Shown one piece after another: positions 1 to 56,863 of a stretch of DNA of 64,000 bases. The notes beneath the pieces were generated by a model. It searched no databases, had not been told where the DNA came from, and saw only the letters and a program-made list of their open reading frames with translations. Numbering within the stretch: position 1 is the stretch's first letter; every line of letters starts with the position of its first letter. The DNA comes from Chrysomallon squamiferum (taxonomy: Eukaryota; Mollusca; Gastropoda; Neomphalida; Peltospiridae), in assembly GCA_012295275.1 (NCBI GenBank), contig CM022671.1, forward strand, positions 30,468,750-30,532,749, in the 5' to 3' direction. Position numbers and translations under genes: made by a program.

Positions 1-46206
<46,206 letters not shown>

Positions 46207-46650
46207 GTCGCCGAACGTTCCAAATTACACCTTAATTTCACAGGTACAATTCAAAACAAAAACCTCCGAAAGTACACCTTAATATTTTCAGAACATATAT
46301 TCAGTGTACATGGTTCTGAAATTTGCTGTAAGTTAAAGTGTTTATTCCAATATATGAATGTTTTTTCTTTGTCGTGATCATGACACAATAAATCCAAGCG
46401 AACTAAAACACTCGGAAAGCGTCAAAATGGCTGAACGAGCACCTACGCTGTTCCATACAACTCCCACTGAAATCAGTTGCAAATTACTCCCGTCGACAAA
46501 ATATTTATGTCAGTCAGTTATCTGACGATAAATATTTGGCACTCTGGTTATTGTTTTTTTTGTGACCAGTAGTTTTCTTTATATAGCATTAATTAAAATA
46601 ATCACATATCGATATTAGAAATGGGGAGGTATAAACATCAGCTAAGTTGC

Positions 46651-46660
46651 GTCACGTGAT
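46651..46660. promoter_or_regulatory. CACGTG E-box/CLEAR-like site upstream of CELSR
   Basis: GTCACGTGAT about 445 bp upstream of the CELSR start codon, inside GCGTCACGTGATC, so it also overlaps a CRE-like half site. Motif match only. Confidence 0.35.
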
Positions 46661-47666
46661 CAAACAACAGAAAGAAGCGTGTACTCACTGATACGTGCAA
46701 AAGAGAAATACGTATCTGATCTCGCTTATCGGTAGTTTTGAACAAACTACTACCGAATTACAAGACAGACAAATGCCTCGGGCGCTAGACTGCTCGAAAT
46801 ATACGCGACAACAGCGGAGAAATTATTTGGCCACTTTACACCATCGAGCAATGTAGAATCTCAGATGTTAACTTGGAGGAATAATCCCAATCACAAACAC
46901 ACGGTCATAAGCTGTTGATTGCATTGAGGAAGAAAACGACGTTAATATTTTAACACAATATTTAATTTACATAATGTCGAATTTTAGAAACGAAAGAAAG
47001 GACTTGTTACGAAATTATTTCAAAACCAAACTGACAAAATACATTTTTCTTAAATAGCGAATGTTAAATTAATTTGTCAACTTTTAACCATGATAGTAAA
47101 ATAATTATCTGCATTTTTTTTTTTTTCATATAAATATTTTACAAATTAATTTCTTATATGTATTACGTTGAAAATACATACATACGTACGTACATACATA
47201 CATATGTTTTCTTGATCTTTTGAAATATGTTATAGGGGTACATTTAATGCATTTATTCAAATGGAATTTTTCGCTGTTATGTTCTTTTCTTTGTTTCCAT
47301 AATCTATGTCTTTTTCTTTTTTTAAAAAAAATATTTTTTATTTAACCTTATAATTCAACAATATCTATGTAAGAGCGAGTAAGTACATGAGATAATAAAA
47401 TTTATATTAAAGAAAAATACAACATCAGGTTAGAATTTCTCGATTATTTAAAACAACTCAATGTGAATCCTAACGGACTTGTACCCGGTACCCCAAACCC
47501 ATATTAATTTTCAAGCAAATATTAATTTCTCTATACAATGAAACGCACCTTAAAAGTTATGTCCGATGCAATGCAGTAAGTACAAGGGTCCGCACATGAC
47601 ATGCTGGATTAAATAACTATTTTTTTCTTCTTTTAAATTACTTTCTCTTTTGTTTACGTATTTATT

Positions 47667-47670
<4 letters not shown>

Positions 47671-47739
<69 letters not shown>
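47671..47739. repeat. (CT)34 microsatellite upstream of CELSR
   Basis: Perfect CT tract about 1.5 kb upstream of the CELSR start; ends CTCGACG. Confidence 0.97.
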
Positions 47740-47740
<1 letters not shown>

Positions 47741-48356
47741 ACGTAGACAGATTAAAATATCTCTTTGTGTGAGAGTGTAAGTATAAGTGACTGGATGTCT
47801 GTCAGTGTCCGCATGTAAAGACTAGTTCTAAATAACACAGGTTTGCGAATGTGTGCGTGCGTGCGTGCGTGTGTCATTCAGTGCCAACATATAAAGCGTA
47901 GTTCTAAATAACACATACCTGCGAGTCATACCATTTCTGTTGTCTCAGGCAAACTTGTTAAAAACAAAAACCCCAGTTTCTTGACAAAAACACGTTTTGA
48001 CCCAAAAACATGTTTGCCGAAATTTCTGCAAAACTGTATGTGGCATGCGCCTGTGTTGATGTTCTAGTACGTTTTCGTGTGTGACTTTAACTTTATTTAT
48101 TTATTTTTAATTGTTTGTGTTTTAATTTTAATTTTAATTATTATTTATTTATTTATTTATTTGTTGTATGTTTGTTTGTTTGTTTGTTTGTTTATTTTTA
48201 ATTTAATTTTAATATTTTAATTTTTTTATTTTATTATTATTATTTATTTATTTTTTTCTTCACTTGGAACAATGTGTCCTAACCTGTGAAGATCGTATAA
48301 AATGATACTTTAGTAAAAGAAGGAAACTATCTCTACCGACGTATACACGAAGCAAG

Positions 48357-48416
<60 letters not shown>

Positions 48417-48636
48417 GTAGTGGTTGTTTTTACTTTTAATTTTTTTTATTCTTTTATTTATTTATTTATTTATTTGTTTGTTTATTTGTTTATTGGGGGT
48501 GGGGGAGAGGCTGATGAGGCCAGAGGGTACTAAATTACTATACGGAAAAATAAAACCTGCCTCGTACCCTGATGAGTAGCATCAGTAACATTTGAGTATC
48601 ACGCAGGTTTAAAAGAATAATGAGTCTGTAACGCAA

Positions 48637-48654
48637 CACGTGGCCAAGCACGTG
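48637..48654. promoter_or_regulatory. Paired CACGTG E-boxes in the intergenic region
   Basis: Two CACGTG hexamers start 12 bp apart (CACGTGGCCAAGCACGTG), about one helical turn. Motif match only. Confidence 0.3.
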
Positions 48655-48917
48655 TGATATGTAACCAGCTGTTACATTTCACAAATTTATGCACGTTACC
48701 ACTAGATATGTTTGAATTGTAAACAAAATTCATTTTAACCTCTGAACAGGTAAAAAAAAATAATTGAAGAAGCTCTTATTTTGTTATATGGGTTTTATTT
48801 TTATTTTTTTAATTTAAGTATATGTGTTTGTATCAACAAGTTCTTTTTGTTGTACAAGTATGTAATGATATACATACATATATATATATATCCCTGTTTC
48901 TGGATATAGACAGCAAT

Positions 48918-49027
<110 letters not shown>

Positions 49028-49348
49028 CGTGTGTGTATGTGTATGTGTATATTTGGGAGTCTGCATTCTACGTATTTTATGGTGAAGATAATAAATACAT
49101 CAAATGAACCAAACAGAAAGCTCTCTTCAGAAATGTTTGGTCTTGTTTGCAAACAACGTTTCGTCATGTTCACGAGGTTAAAAGTGAAGGTTTAATATTA
49201 ATAATTGTCGAGCATATGTTCAGACCATCGCAGATGTCAGCCAATTTTTTATTTTTTATTTTTTTTTATGAACATTAATGAATATTTTTCATCAGAAATT
49301 GTTGTGGCAAAATAATCTTTTGAGCTTGTTCAGAACTTATTTCGTTTC

Positions 49349-49354
49349 TCTCTG

Positions 49355-49432
<78 letters not shown>
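49349..49432. repeat. (CT)n microsatellite, intergenic
   Basis: CT tract with one TCTTC break near 49371; opposite orientation to the AG tract 330 bp away, so the two could pair. Confidence 0.96.
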
Positions 49433-49436
<4 letters not shown>

Positions 49437-50770
49437 TGCTCTCTGAATGTGGGTGTGCGCAAATAAGTGTATTTGTACATATATCTGTATATTTATAAAT
49501 TCGTATGAATGTATCATACAGTTTATGTATTTACTTGTGTAATGAGAATATTTTACCATTTGAATCCTATGTTTATTCTTTCCATTCTGTTTTCCTCTTT
49601 GAACTTGATGTCTTTCATCACTGATCTTAAGTGAATGAAATAAAAACGAGAAAAACGAAAAGAAAAGGGAAATCTCAGCTACATAGATGATACAATCAAT
49701 ATAAATGCGATAATCATCTTTATCAACGGGCGCTGATTTAATTGCCTTCCCGCTTAGCGCTCTTTAGTGTTTTCTTTGTTGCATCTTTTTTCTTCCGCTG
49801 GGATATTAATTTAGCGTGTCAACTTTTTGATTCAGATGTAACTCTCTTCTCTAAAAGTCACAAAAGAAAACGACGGCACCTGTTCGCACTAATCTTTTTG
49901 TTTATTCACATTTGATTGTCGGAATACACTGAACATCGACAAACATCAAAGATTACTTGCCGAAAGGATTTCTCCAGCAACCGAATGATCATCCACTTAT
50001 CTGTATTTGACAACCCCATAAAGTAGAAAATAAAAGCTTTTGTCAAATCAAACAAGAACTTGAAGTTCTTATGAACCATCTTTATTCGGCTGTTTCGACT
50101 GTGTCAAAGTTCGCGTCGTTAAAACAGTTTAATAACTTGGTCGACACTGGAGGGTGTTCATCGCCAGGCTGTGGAATGCAAACCTGCAGTAGTAATACTA
50201 GAAACGATATACGAGAATGTGTGGTCTCTGTACACATACAGAACAGTACTATTCACACACACACACATATATATATATAATGATAATAATAATAATGGCA
50301 TACCATTCTCATTATATTCTTTGACATACAAAATTATTTTATCTTAGTTGTAGGTATGTATGCGTGTTTTTGTGTATAATGTATGCATGTATCATAAAAG
50401 CATTTATACATTTCTTTTTCTATTTAAGTATTTGTATGTTGGTTACGTTGTGGAATGTTTTATTAATTGTTATTTCGCGCTATATTTCTAAACATGTGGG
50501 ATAATAAGAAGAAATCAACAAAATGCATTTTGCATATTTATTTATTTATTTATTTATTTATTGTTATTGTTATTGTTATTGTTATTGTTTTATTTTAACT
50601 TTTTGCCGACCAATTCTAATTAATAATGAACTGTAACAACATAAGAGCATAATTAGAAATATATCTGAATTATCACTACCATTTTTCTGCAGTTATGATA
50701 TCATCATATACAGGGCTTTCCGATTAACTCTAGGCATGGCCAAAAAATAGTTTATATTTATTGTGACGTT

Positions 50771-50813
<43 letters not shown>

Positions 50814-50838
50814 GCGTATTAATTTGTATCTATTATTC

Positions 50839-50874
<36 letters not shown>

Positions 50875-51177
50875 TTTTCTTTGCTATTTTCACATTTTCC
50901 GGATATCTGTGTGTGAGTGTGTGTGTGTGAATTTGTTTTCAAACAAGACTATAATTTTTGATGATCAATCGAGAAGATATCTGCATATACAGCTATAAGT
51001 CTAAATATTCGACGAATTTTAAATCACATAAATTAGGTTTGGAAGTTATATAAAGAAAGAGCTTTCAGATGGTTCTAAATGAACACCTTTATATATTAGG
51101 TTATTTTCACTACTTTTTCTATGATGCACATACGCACGAACGTGGATCTAAAGTTTAACATGAATTATCGCCCTTGA

Positions 51178-51211
51178 CGGAAGTAAGGTGCCACGTTTAA
51201 GAGAACTTCCG
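51178..51211. promoter_or_regulatory. Paired ETS-type sites in the SEC13 upstream region
   Basis: CGGAAGT at 51178-51184 and its inverted partner ACTTCCG at 51205-51211 lie about 85-118 bp before the SEC13 start codon. Divergently paired ETS motifs are common in TATA-less housekeeping promoters; no TATA box was seen. Inference from motifs only. Confidence 0.4.
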
Positions 51212-51295
51212 CACTTTTGGCAGAATTGACATCAACACATTTAGTTATTATTAATCTTAAATTTACATCGTTTATGCACTACATTATCTAGAACC

Positions 51296-51298
51296 ATG
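51296..51298 (+). CDS. SEC13: SEC13 coding exon 1 (start codon only)
   Basis: ATG in the context GAACCATGG followed at once by a GTAAGT donor, so this exon contributes only the initiator Met. Intron 1 (51299-51810) is AT-rich without repeats. A short upstream ATG frame (ATG at 51160, TGA at 51175) exists if transcription starts that far upstream. Confidence 0.88.
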
Positions 51299-51941
51299 GT
51301 AAGTATTGTTGATATTTTCATTTTTATTTATTCTGTAGTCAATATATTACTTTTTATAGACACTTGATATGTTAACGATGAAAACTGCATTACATTTAAA
51401 ATTAAAAATAGTTAAACACAATTACTAAATTAGTTTATTTCAGTACGTAGTACCCTTTCTATTTCAGGAAATCATTGTTTGAAGTATGTGACTTTATTTT
51501 GGATACGGTTAAAAAAATAAAAATAAAAATTGGATAAAAAAAAAATATCGAATTAAAATGAACTCAGAACTGTGATCGGTAATCCATCATTTTAATCAAA
51601 CTTTAAATTGGTAAATACTAAAATAGTTCATTCCTTAATTTAAACATATTGGATAACTGGCATCCCAAATAAAGCAGATGTTAGTATTAAAATGCGGATA
51701 TTAATAAACTTTGTTGATGAATGTATAAATATTCATAAATGATTTTGAAAATTTGAATTTTTTTTGGAATACAGTGAATTTAATATTTTAAAAATACATT
51801 TTCATTCTAGGTGTCTGTTCTTAATTCCATTGATACAGCACATGAAGATATGATTGTAAGTCATTTATTTGTGAATGTATTTAAATATTGTTTTGATTTA
51901 GTTTCCCATAATGGCAGTAGTATAAAGCAAACACAAACTCA

Positions 51942-52004
<63 letters not shown>

Positions 52005-55000
52005 CTCACACATGTACAGACACTTATGTACAAACATTAAATAAAATACTAACAATAAATCTGAGAAAAATTGCAATAAAATTTACTATTAAATAAACAG
52101 AGTAGCAAAATTAACAAATACAATTGTTTAATTGTACATTTCAGCATGATGCACAGTTGGATTATTACGGCATCAGATTAGCTACATGTTCTTCTGACAG
52201 ATCAATTAAAATTTTTGATGTAAGGAACAATCAACAGACATTGATAGCTGATCTCAGAGGGTAATGTGTTTAAAAATAATTTTTATCTTACATCTTAGTT
52301 GATACATGAGAAGGAATATATTTTAGGTATTTCTACTCTTTTTAGCTCATAAACATTATGTTTTGATTATGCATTTATGGTACATTTCTATTGTAACAAA
52401 AACTGTTTCAACATAGGACTGTTGTAAAAAACCCAACCCAAAACCCATTTCTAATAATCATTGTAAAAATCCATTTCAAACAGCTCTGAATAAATAGTTT
52501 ATAATTTTTTTTTCCTAATATGTCTAATAAATTCTTTCAAATACATATAAGTTACTAACTAAGAATCTTAATGCGTATTATCAGTATGCCAGTATTCTTT
52601 CCAGAATGTAATTTTTAAAGAATTGTTGATGATGAAATCAGATGAATTCATTTGTATGGTTCATAATGCTTTTTCATTTATTTTTATTTTTTATTGTAAT
52701 GGTTTTATGAAAATTTTGTTTATTTAGTGAAAAAAAAAGAAATGGGAATTTTTATTTTTAAACTTTCAGAACATTTATCCTTCTTAAAATATAAAATTTA
52801 GTATGCTATTATTAAATTTAGTTTTTATTTATTAAAAATGTGTTTAATCTTCCAGTCATGAGGGTCCAGTCTGGCAACTGGCATGGGCTCATCCAATGTT
52901 TGGGAACCTTCTTGCAAGCTGTGGATATGACAGAAAAGTGATTATATGGAAGGAAATGAATGGAACGTGGGGCAAACTTTATGAATATTCTAATCATGAT
53001 TCTTCAGTGAACTCTGTTTGTTTTGCTCCACATGAGTTGGGATTGATTTTAGCCTGTGGAAGCTCAGATGGAACCATTTCTATCATATCAAGTACAGGTA
53101 TGTAAAATGTATAGTAAACTGCTCATTGTAAATATACTGGGAATAAATGTATGTTAATTATAGTAAAATCTAACCAAACGTATTTATTTACAGATTCAGA
53201 AGTAAGTACAGTTAATACGAGAAGAAAATATAATTATTGTTAAATGTAACATATGAGGAATATGTGTATCATTAATGATTAGAATACATACGTACATACA
53301 TGTGTGTATATAAGTTTGTATGTACATTTATGTATAATAATATATGCATAAATTTTAATTGATTCTTAGCTTTAGAATAAATTCTTCAATTATCATTCTA
53401 ATGGGGTATAGAATACTTTCAGAATATGATTATTTGCATATAATAGATATGCAGACACAATTTAAAGACACTGGAAATTAAATAATTTTTCCAGATGAAA
53501 ATTAACTAAATGTGAATTTGGTATTTTTTCTTATTCCTGTTTTTTATTTAGGTGATGGAACATGGGAAGCTTCAAAAATTAATGGTGCTCACACTGTAAG
53601 TTGATATTTAAATCAAATTTTTACATATATGAAATCTTTAGAATAGAAAATCATTAATTATTCTATTAACATCTGTTTACTGGTTCTGTTGTGGGTATAA
53701 TTCAAGTTCTTAGGTTATACAGCTTATAGTAATTTAATGTCTTGATTATTCAGTTGACTTGATATTTTTGTAGATTTATTTGGTTCATTTAAATGTTAGT
53801 CATGGTGGATCATCTTTACCTGATAGGTATATTTTCAGTGTTTTTAAGAATTTTCTGAAAATAATGAAATGTTTTTACTGATTTCTCAGATTGGGTGCAA
53901 TGCAGTTAGCTGGGCGCCTGCAACACCATCTAATGCTCTGTTTGAAAGTGGTCGACAGCAGTCAGTGAAGAAATTCGTGTCAGGTGGCTGCGATAATCTT
54001 GTTAAAGTCTGGAGGTTAGTTAATATTTAGAAATTAGTTTTAAAAAGATGTTCTTTTTATTTGAAGTGTCTTCTTTATGTTATTATATTTTTATTATTTT
54101 CATTATTTCTTGGCTTTCAAGTTCTGTTTGTTACCAGAATGTTGAAAGTAAAGAACATTTCCAAATCACATGATAAGGAACGTAATAATGGTAGGACATA
54201 ACAATTCATTGATTGCTAAACTAACAAGTTGATTTATGAATGTTTTTCAAATAAGACCACTTTAATTTGGTGAATATAGGTACCAAACAGACATTATTTA
54301 TTTAGATTGTTATTTTTAACTTCTCTTTTCTGTGTGACTTACAAAGTTTTCTAAATTGATAATTTTGAGAATTACTATTTTTAATTTATTAGGGAGGAGG
54401 AAGGTAAATGGGTGGAAGACCAAAAGCTGGAAGGTCACAGTGACTGGGTGAGAGATGTGGCCTGGGCTCCCTCTATCGGTCTGCCCAAGAGCATCATTGC
54501 TTCTTGTTCACAGGTAAGTTTCTGCGATTGCACACTTAACAATACATTTGCTACATTCCTTTTTGCTGATAAAGACCATTGCTTTGGTTATAATTTATAC
54601 ATTATTTGCAATAAAAAGGGCCTCCAAAAATATATAGTGGCCTTAGGCCCCTGGAAAGCTAGGTTCGGCCCTGCATTTGTGCAGAACTTGTAACAGATAA
54701 AGACATTGCTATGCAAAGAAAAAAAGAGACATAGTATGTAACTGAGTTGACATACCGAAGTAGAAAAGATGTATGAGTGGTTAGTAAAAATGAAAATAAT
54801 TTTGCAGTGTGTGCTGTTTTAATCCTTGTACTTTTTTTTGAAAACAAGTTCTGGGATTTTAAAATAAAAATCTTTAAATAATTTCAGCTGAAATGTGTTT
54901 TAACCTAATTTAAATTTTAGACACAGAAAGGCTTGGAATTTATCAGACTGATCTTCTGCTTGATTATTCAATAACATAAATTCAGTATGTATTTACTGTT

Positions 55001-55829
55001 TATTTACTACGTATTTGTTAATTATTATTCTTGATATTTTCAGGACTGTCGAGTTATTATATGGACCAATGATGGAACTAGTAACACATGGACATCAACT
55101 ATTTTGCACAAATTTAATGATGTTGTTTGGCATGTTAGTTGGTCAGTCCTTGGCAACATACTGGCTGTGTCAGGAGGAGATAACAAGGTAACAAGAACTG
55201 TTGTTTTAATTACTGAAATTCAGTTACTTTGGGACATTTGCTTTTTGTTTTAGATTGCTCTTGAAGCAGGTATTACAGCTAAATAAAATGTTGGATCACA
55301 AAATAAATTTAATATCCAGTTAGTGTTAAAATTATTTAGGTTAAAATCTAGTATATTAATATTATAATTAGTAACACTTCATTTGTAAGCTAAGAAGATG
55401 ACAACAAATAGGAGTTATTATTACTATTATTATTTATTTATTTTTAAATATTATACATGTGTATCAATTTAAAAAAAAAAAAATTAATATGTAGAGCAGA
55501 TTTGTTGCATGAAATTAATCCATTTCACCAAAGTATATTGCATTTTAGAATATAACACTTGAATATAGAACTTGTTCAAAGTTCTGGACACTATTCTTTA
55601 ATGAAGGTGAAAACACTTTTTTTTTTTAATAGGCATATAGATAACATTTAAAAAAAACAATTGTATCATTGCAGAATGATATTTATTTTCTTGTTATTAA
55701 TCTAACTAATTTTGTTTTGTTTCTCAGGTCAGTTTATGGAAGGAATCGTTGGAAGGTCAGTGGGTGTGTATAAGTGATGTTAATAAAGGTCAAGGACAAA
55801 TTAATGAGCAAAGGCCATCTTCTGGATGA
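51296..55829 (+). CDS. SEC13: SEC13, COPII coat and nuclear pore WD40 protein (complete)
   Basis: SEC13 pairs with SEC31 to build the outer cage of COPII vesicles at ER exit sites, sits in the NUP107-160 Y-complex of nuclear pores, and is part of the GATOR2 nutrient-sensing complex. Nine coding exons were read from splice sites: 51296-51298, 51811-51855, 52145-52260, 52856-53097, 53552-53595, 53890-54014, 54393-54513, 55044-55187 and 55728-55829. They sum to 942 nt, 313 residues, close to the 322 of human SEC13. All phases close and no frame break is present. It forms a six-bladed WD40 propeller with the open blade completed in trans by SEC31 or NUP96. Hallmarks include [51 protein letters not shown] and [12 protein letters not shown]. 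The start is ACCATGG, with the first intron directly after the ATG. Confidence 0.97.
51811..51855 (+). CDS. SEC13: SEC13 exon 2
   Basis: Reads [15 protein letters not shown], the conserved N-terminal strand (human VSVINTVDTSHEDMI). Acceptor TTCTAG, donor GTAAGT. Intron 2 (51856-52144) is mostly an (AC)n run (51941-52002). Confidence 0.95.
51941..52002. repeat. (AC)31 microsatellite, SEC13 intron 2
   Basis: Perfect AC run ending about 140 bp before exon 3. Confidence 0.97.
52145..52260 (+). CDS. SEC13: SEC13 exon 3: WD blade 1
   Basis: Reads [39 protein letters not shown]. Exit phase 2, donor GTAATG. Intron 3 (52261-52855) has nothing recognisable. Confidence 0.96.
52856..53097 (+). CDS. SEC13: SEC13 exon 4: WD blades 1-2
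   Basis: Reads [40 protein letters not shown], then [20 protein letters not shown] and [15 protein letters not shown]. Two GH-WD type repeats. Exit phase 1, donor GTATGT. Intron 4 (53098-53551) shows nothing besides TACATA-type simple sequence. Confidence 0.97.
53552..53595 (+). CDS. SEC13: SEC13 exon 5
   Basis: Reads [15 protein letters not shown], joining two blades. Entry phase 1, exit phase 0, donor GTAAGT. Confidence 0.94.
53890..54014 (+). CDS. SEC13: SEC13 exon 6: WD blade 3
   Basis: Reads [41 protein letters not shown]. The loop [12 protein letters not shown] is shorter and diverged from the vertebrate loop, as is usual. Exit phase 2, donor GTTAGT. Intron 6 (54015-54392) is featureless. 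Confidence 0.96.
54393..54513 (+). CDS. SEC13: SEC13 exon 7: WD blade 4
   Basis: Reads [40 protein letters not shown], nearly identical to vertebrate SEC13. Exit phase 0, donor GTAAGT. The frame stays open into intron 7 but is not coding there. Confidence 0.97.
54618..54673 (-). mobile_element. hAT-like transposon terminus remnant, SEC13 intron 7
   Basis: A GC-rich 56-bp segment that, read on the minus strand, starts CAGGGCCGAACCTAGC and continues with GGGGCCTAAGGCC. This resembles the CAGGGCCG-type terminal inverted repeats of hAT elements. No opposite terminus or clear 8-bp target duplication is visible; CATTTGTG on the right has only a 6/8 partner (CATTTGCT) at about 54547. Probably a truncated copy. 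Confidence 0.4.
55044..55187 (+). CDS. SEC13: SEC13 exon 8: WD blades 5-6
   Basis: Reads [48 protein letters not shown]. Phase 0 both ends, donor GTAACA. Intron 8 (55188-55727) contains only a short A-run. Confidence 0.97.
55728..55829 (+). CDS. SEC13: SEC13 exon 9: C-terminus and stop
   Basis: Reads [33 protein letters not shown], stop TGA at 55827-55829. The VNKGQG motif is the family C-terminal signature. Confidence 0.97.
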   Translation, partial: VSLWKESLEGQWVCISDVNKGQGQINEQRPSSG

Positions 55830-56425
55830 GAACTGATATAGCTAGATGAAAAAACACAACAACCAAAAACATCTTAAAAAAAAAAAAGTATTCTGTATAC
55901 AAGTTTAAGAACATTTCTTGCTCTTTGTCAATACTGGATATTCTTTCAACACATTCTTGTGGAAATCAAATGCTGTAAGAAACCAAATCATTTACATGTT
56001 GGTTGTAAGATTCAACTTGTGAACTTTTCTGTGAATGAAGATTTGAATTTCTGTTTTCGTTTTAATGGGAGATAATTCAGTGAAGCATATTCTCCAGTGA
56101 CACAACAAATCTAAAATTTAGTTTGGAAACATGCATGTTATTTTAACTTTTTTTGATTTGTGATAATAAAAAAATAATTTAATATGAATGAGTTTACAGA
56201 ATTGAAAATAATTATATCTAGTAATGGAAAATGCAATTAAAGGTTGACAACAGACAAATATTTTTTATTTTTTGGAAAAAGCTTAATTTTATGAAATTCA
56301 ATTTTTAATTCTCCCAGTTTCATTTTAGGGAATTTAAAAATAAATGTAAGATTTTAGTTATTTAAGATCATACTGTAATTATGAACCATTGTTTTTTCTT
56401 TGTATTTAAATAGAGAAGAAAGTTG

Positions 56426-56431
56426 AATAAA
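56426..56431 (+). terminator. Candidate SEC13 polyadenylation signal
   Basis: AATAAA about 600 bp after the stop, followed by a TG/T-rich stretch (TGTAAATATATGTATTTATT). An earlier AATAAA at 56165-56170 is an alternative. Confidence 0.4.
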
Positions 56432-56857
56432 TGGACAATGATGTAAATATATGTATTTATTTCTTCTTCTAGTCATACTTGTATTTCATTAAATTATTTT
56501 GTAGTAGTAATTCTTAAAGGATATACATACCCAGAAAAAGAGGACATATTTTACATAACAATATATTACTGTTGATAAAGGTATCAGTATTAGGATTTGA
56601 TATCCCAGTTCCTAATTTACACCAAAATAAATGATCAATGGATGCCTTAACACTGGCGTCAGGAAAAGCAGGAAGTCAGTATGCTCTACAAACAGTCAAA
56701 GGTGACAACAGAAAACTTTGTAATATGTGTATACTTTGTGTATATGTGACATTTTTATTCACACCATTAATAGAACATTAATAATGATAAGAAAAGACGA
56801 AACACATCACTCCCATGAAACAAGAAAAACACAGATTTTTTTAGTGTTATAATTCTA

Positions 56858-56863
56858 TTTATT
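56858..56863 (-). terminator. Candidate distal CADPS polyadenylation signal
   Basis: AATAAA on the minus strand (plus TTTATT), about 5 kb downstream of the CADPS stop, just before microsatellite-poor sequence ends and SEC13 3' sequence begins. Closer TTTATT occurrences exist, so this is only one candidate. Confidence 0.25.

Noticed and set aside
54412-54693. Extended reading frame of SEC13 exon 7
   Set aside because: Runs past a GTAAGT donor at 54514; exon 8 continues the protein in phase.
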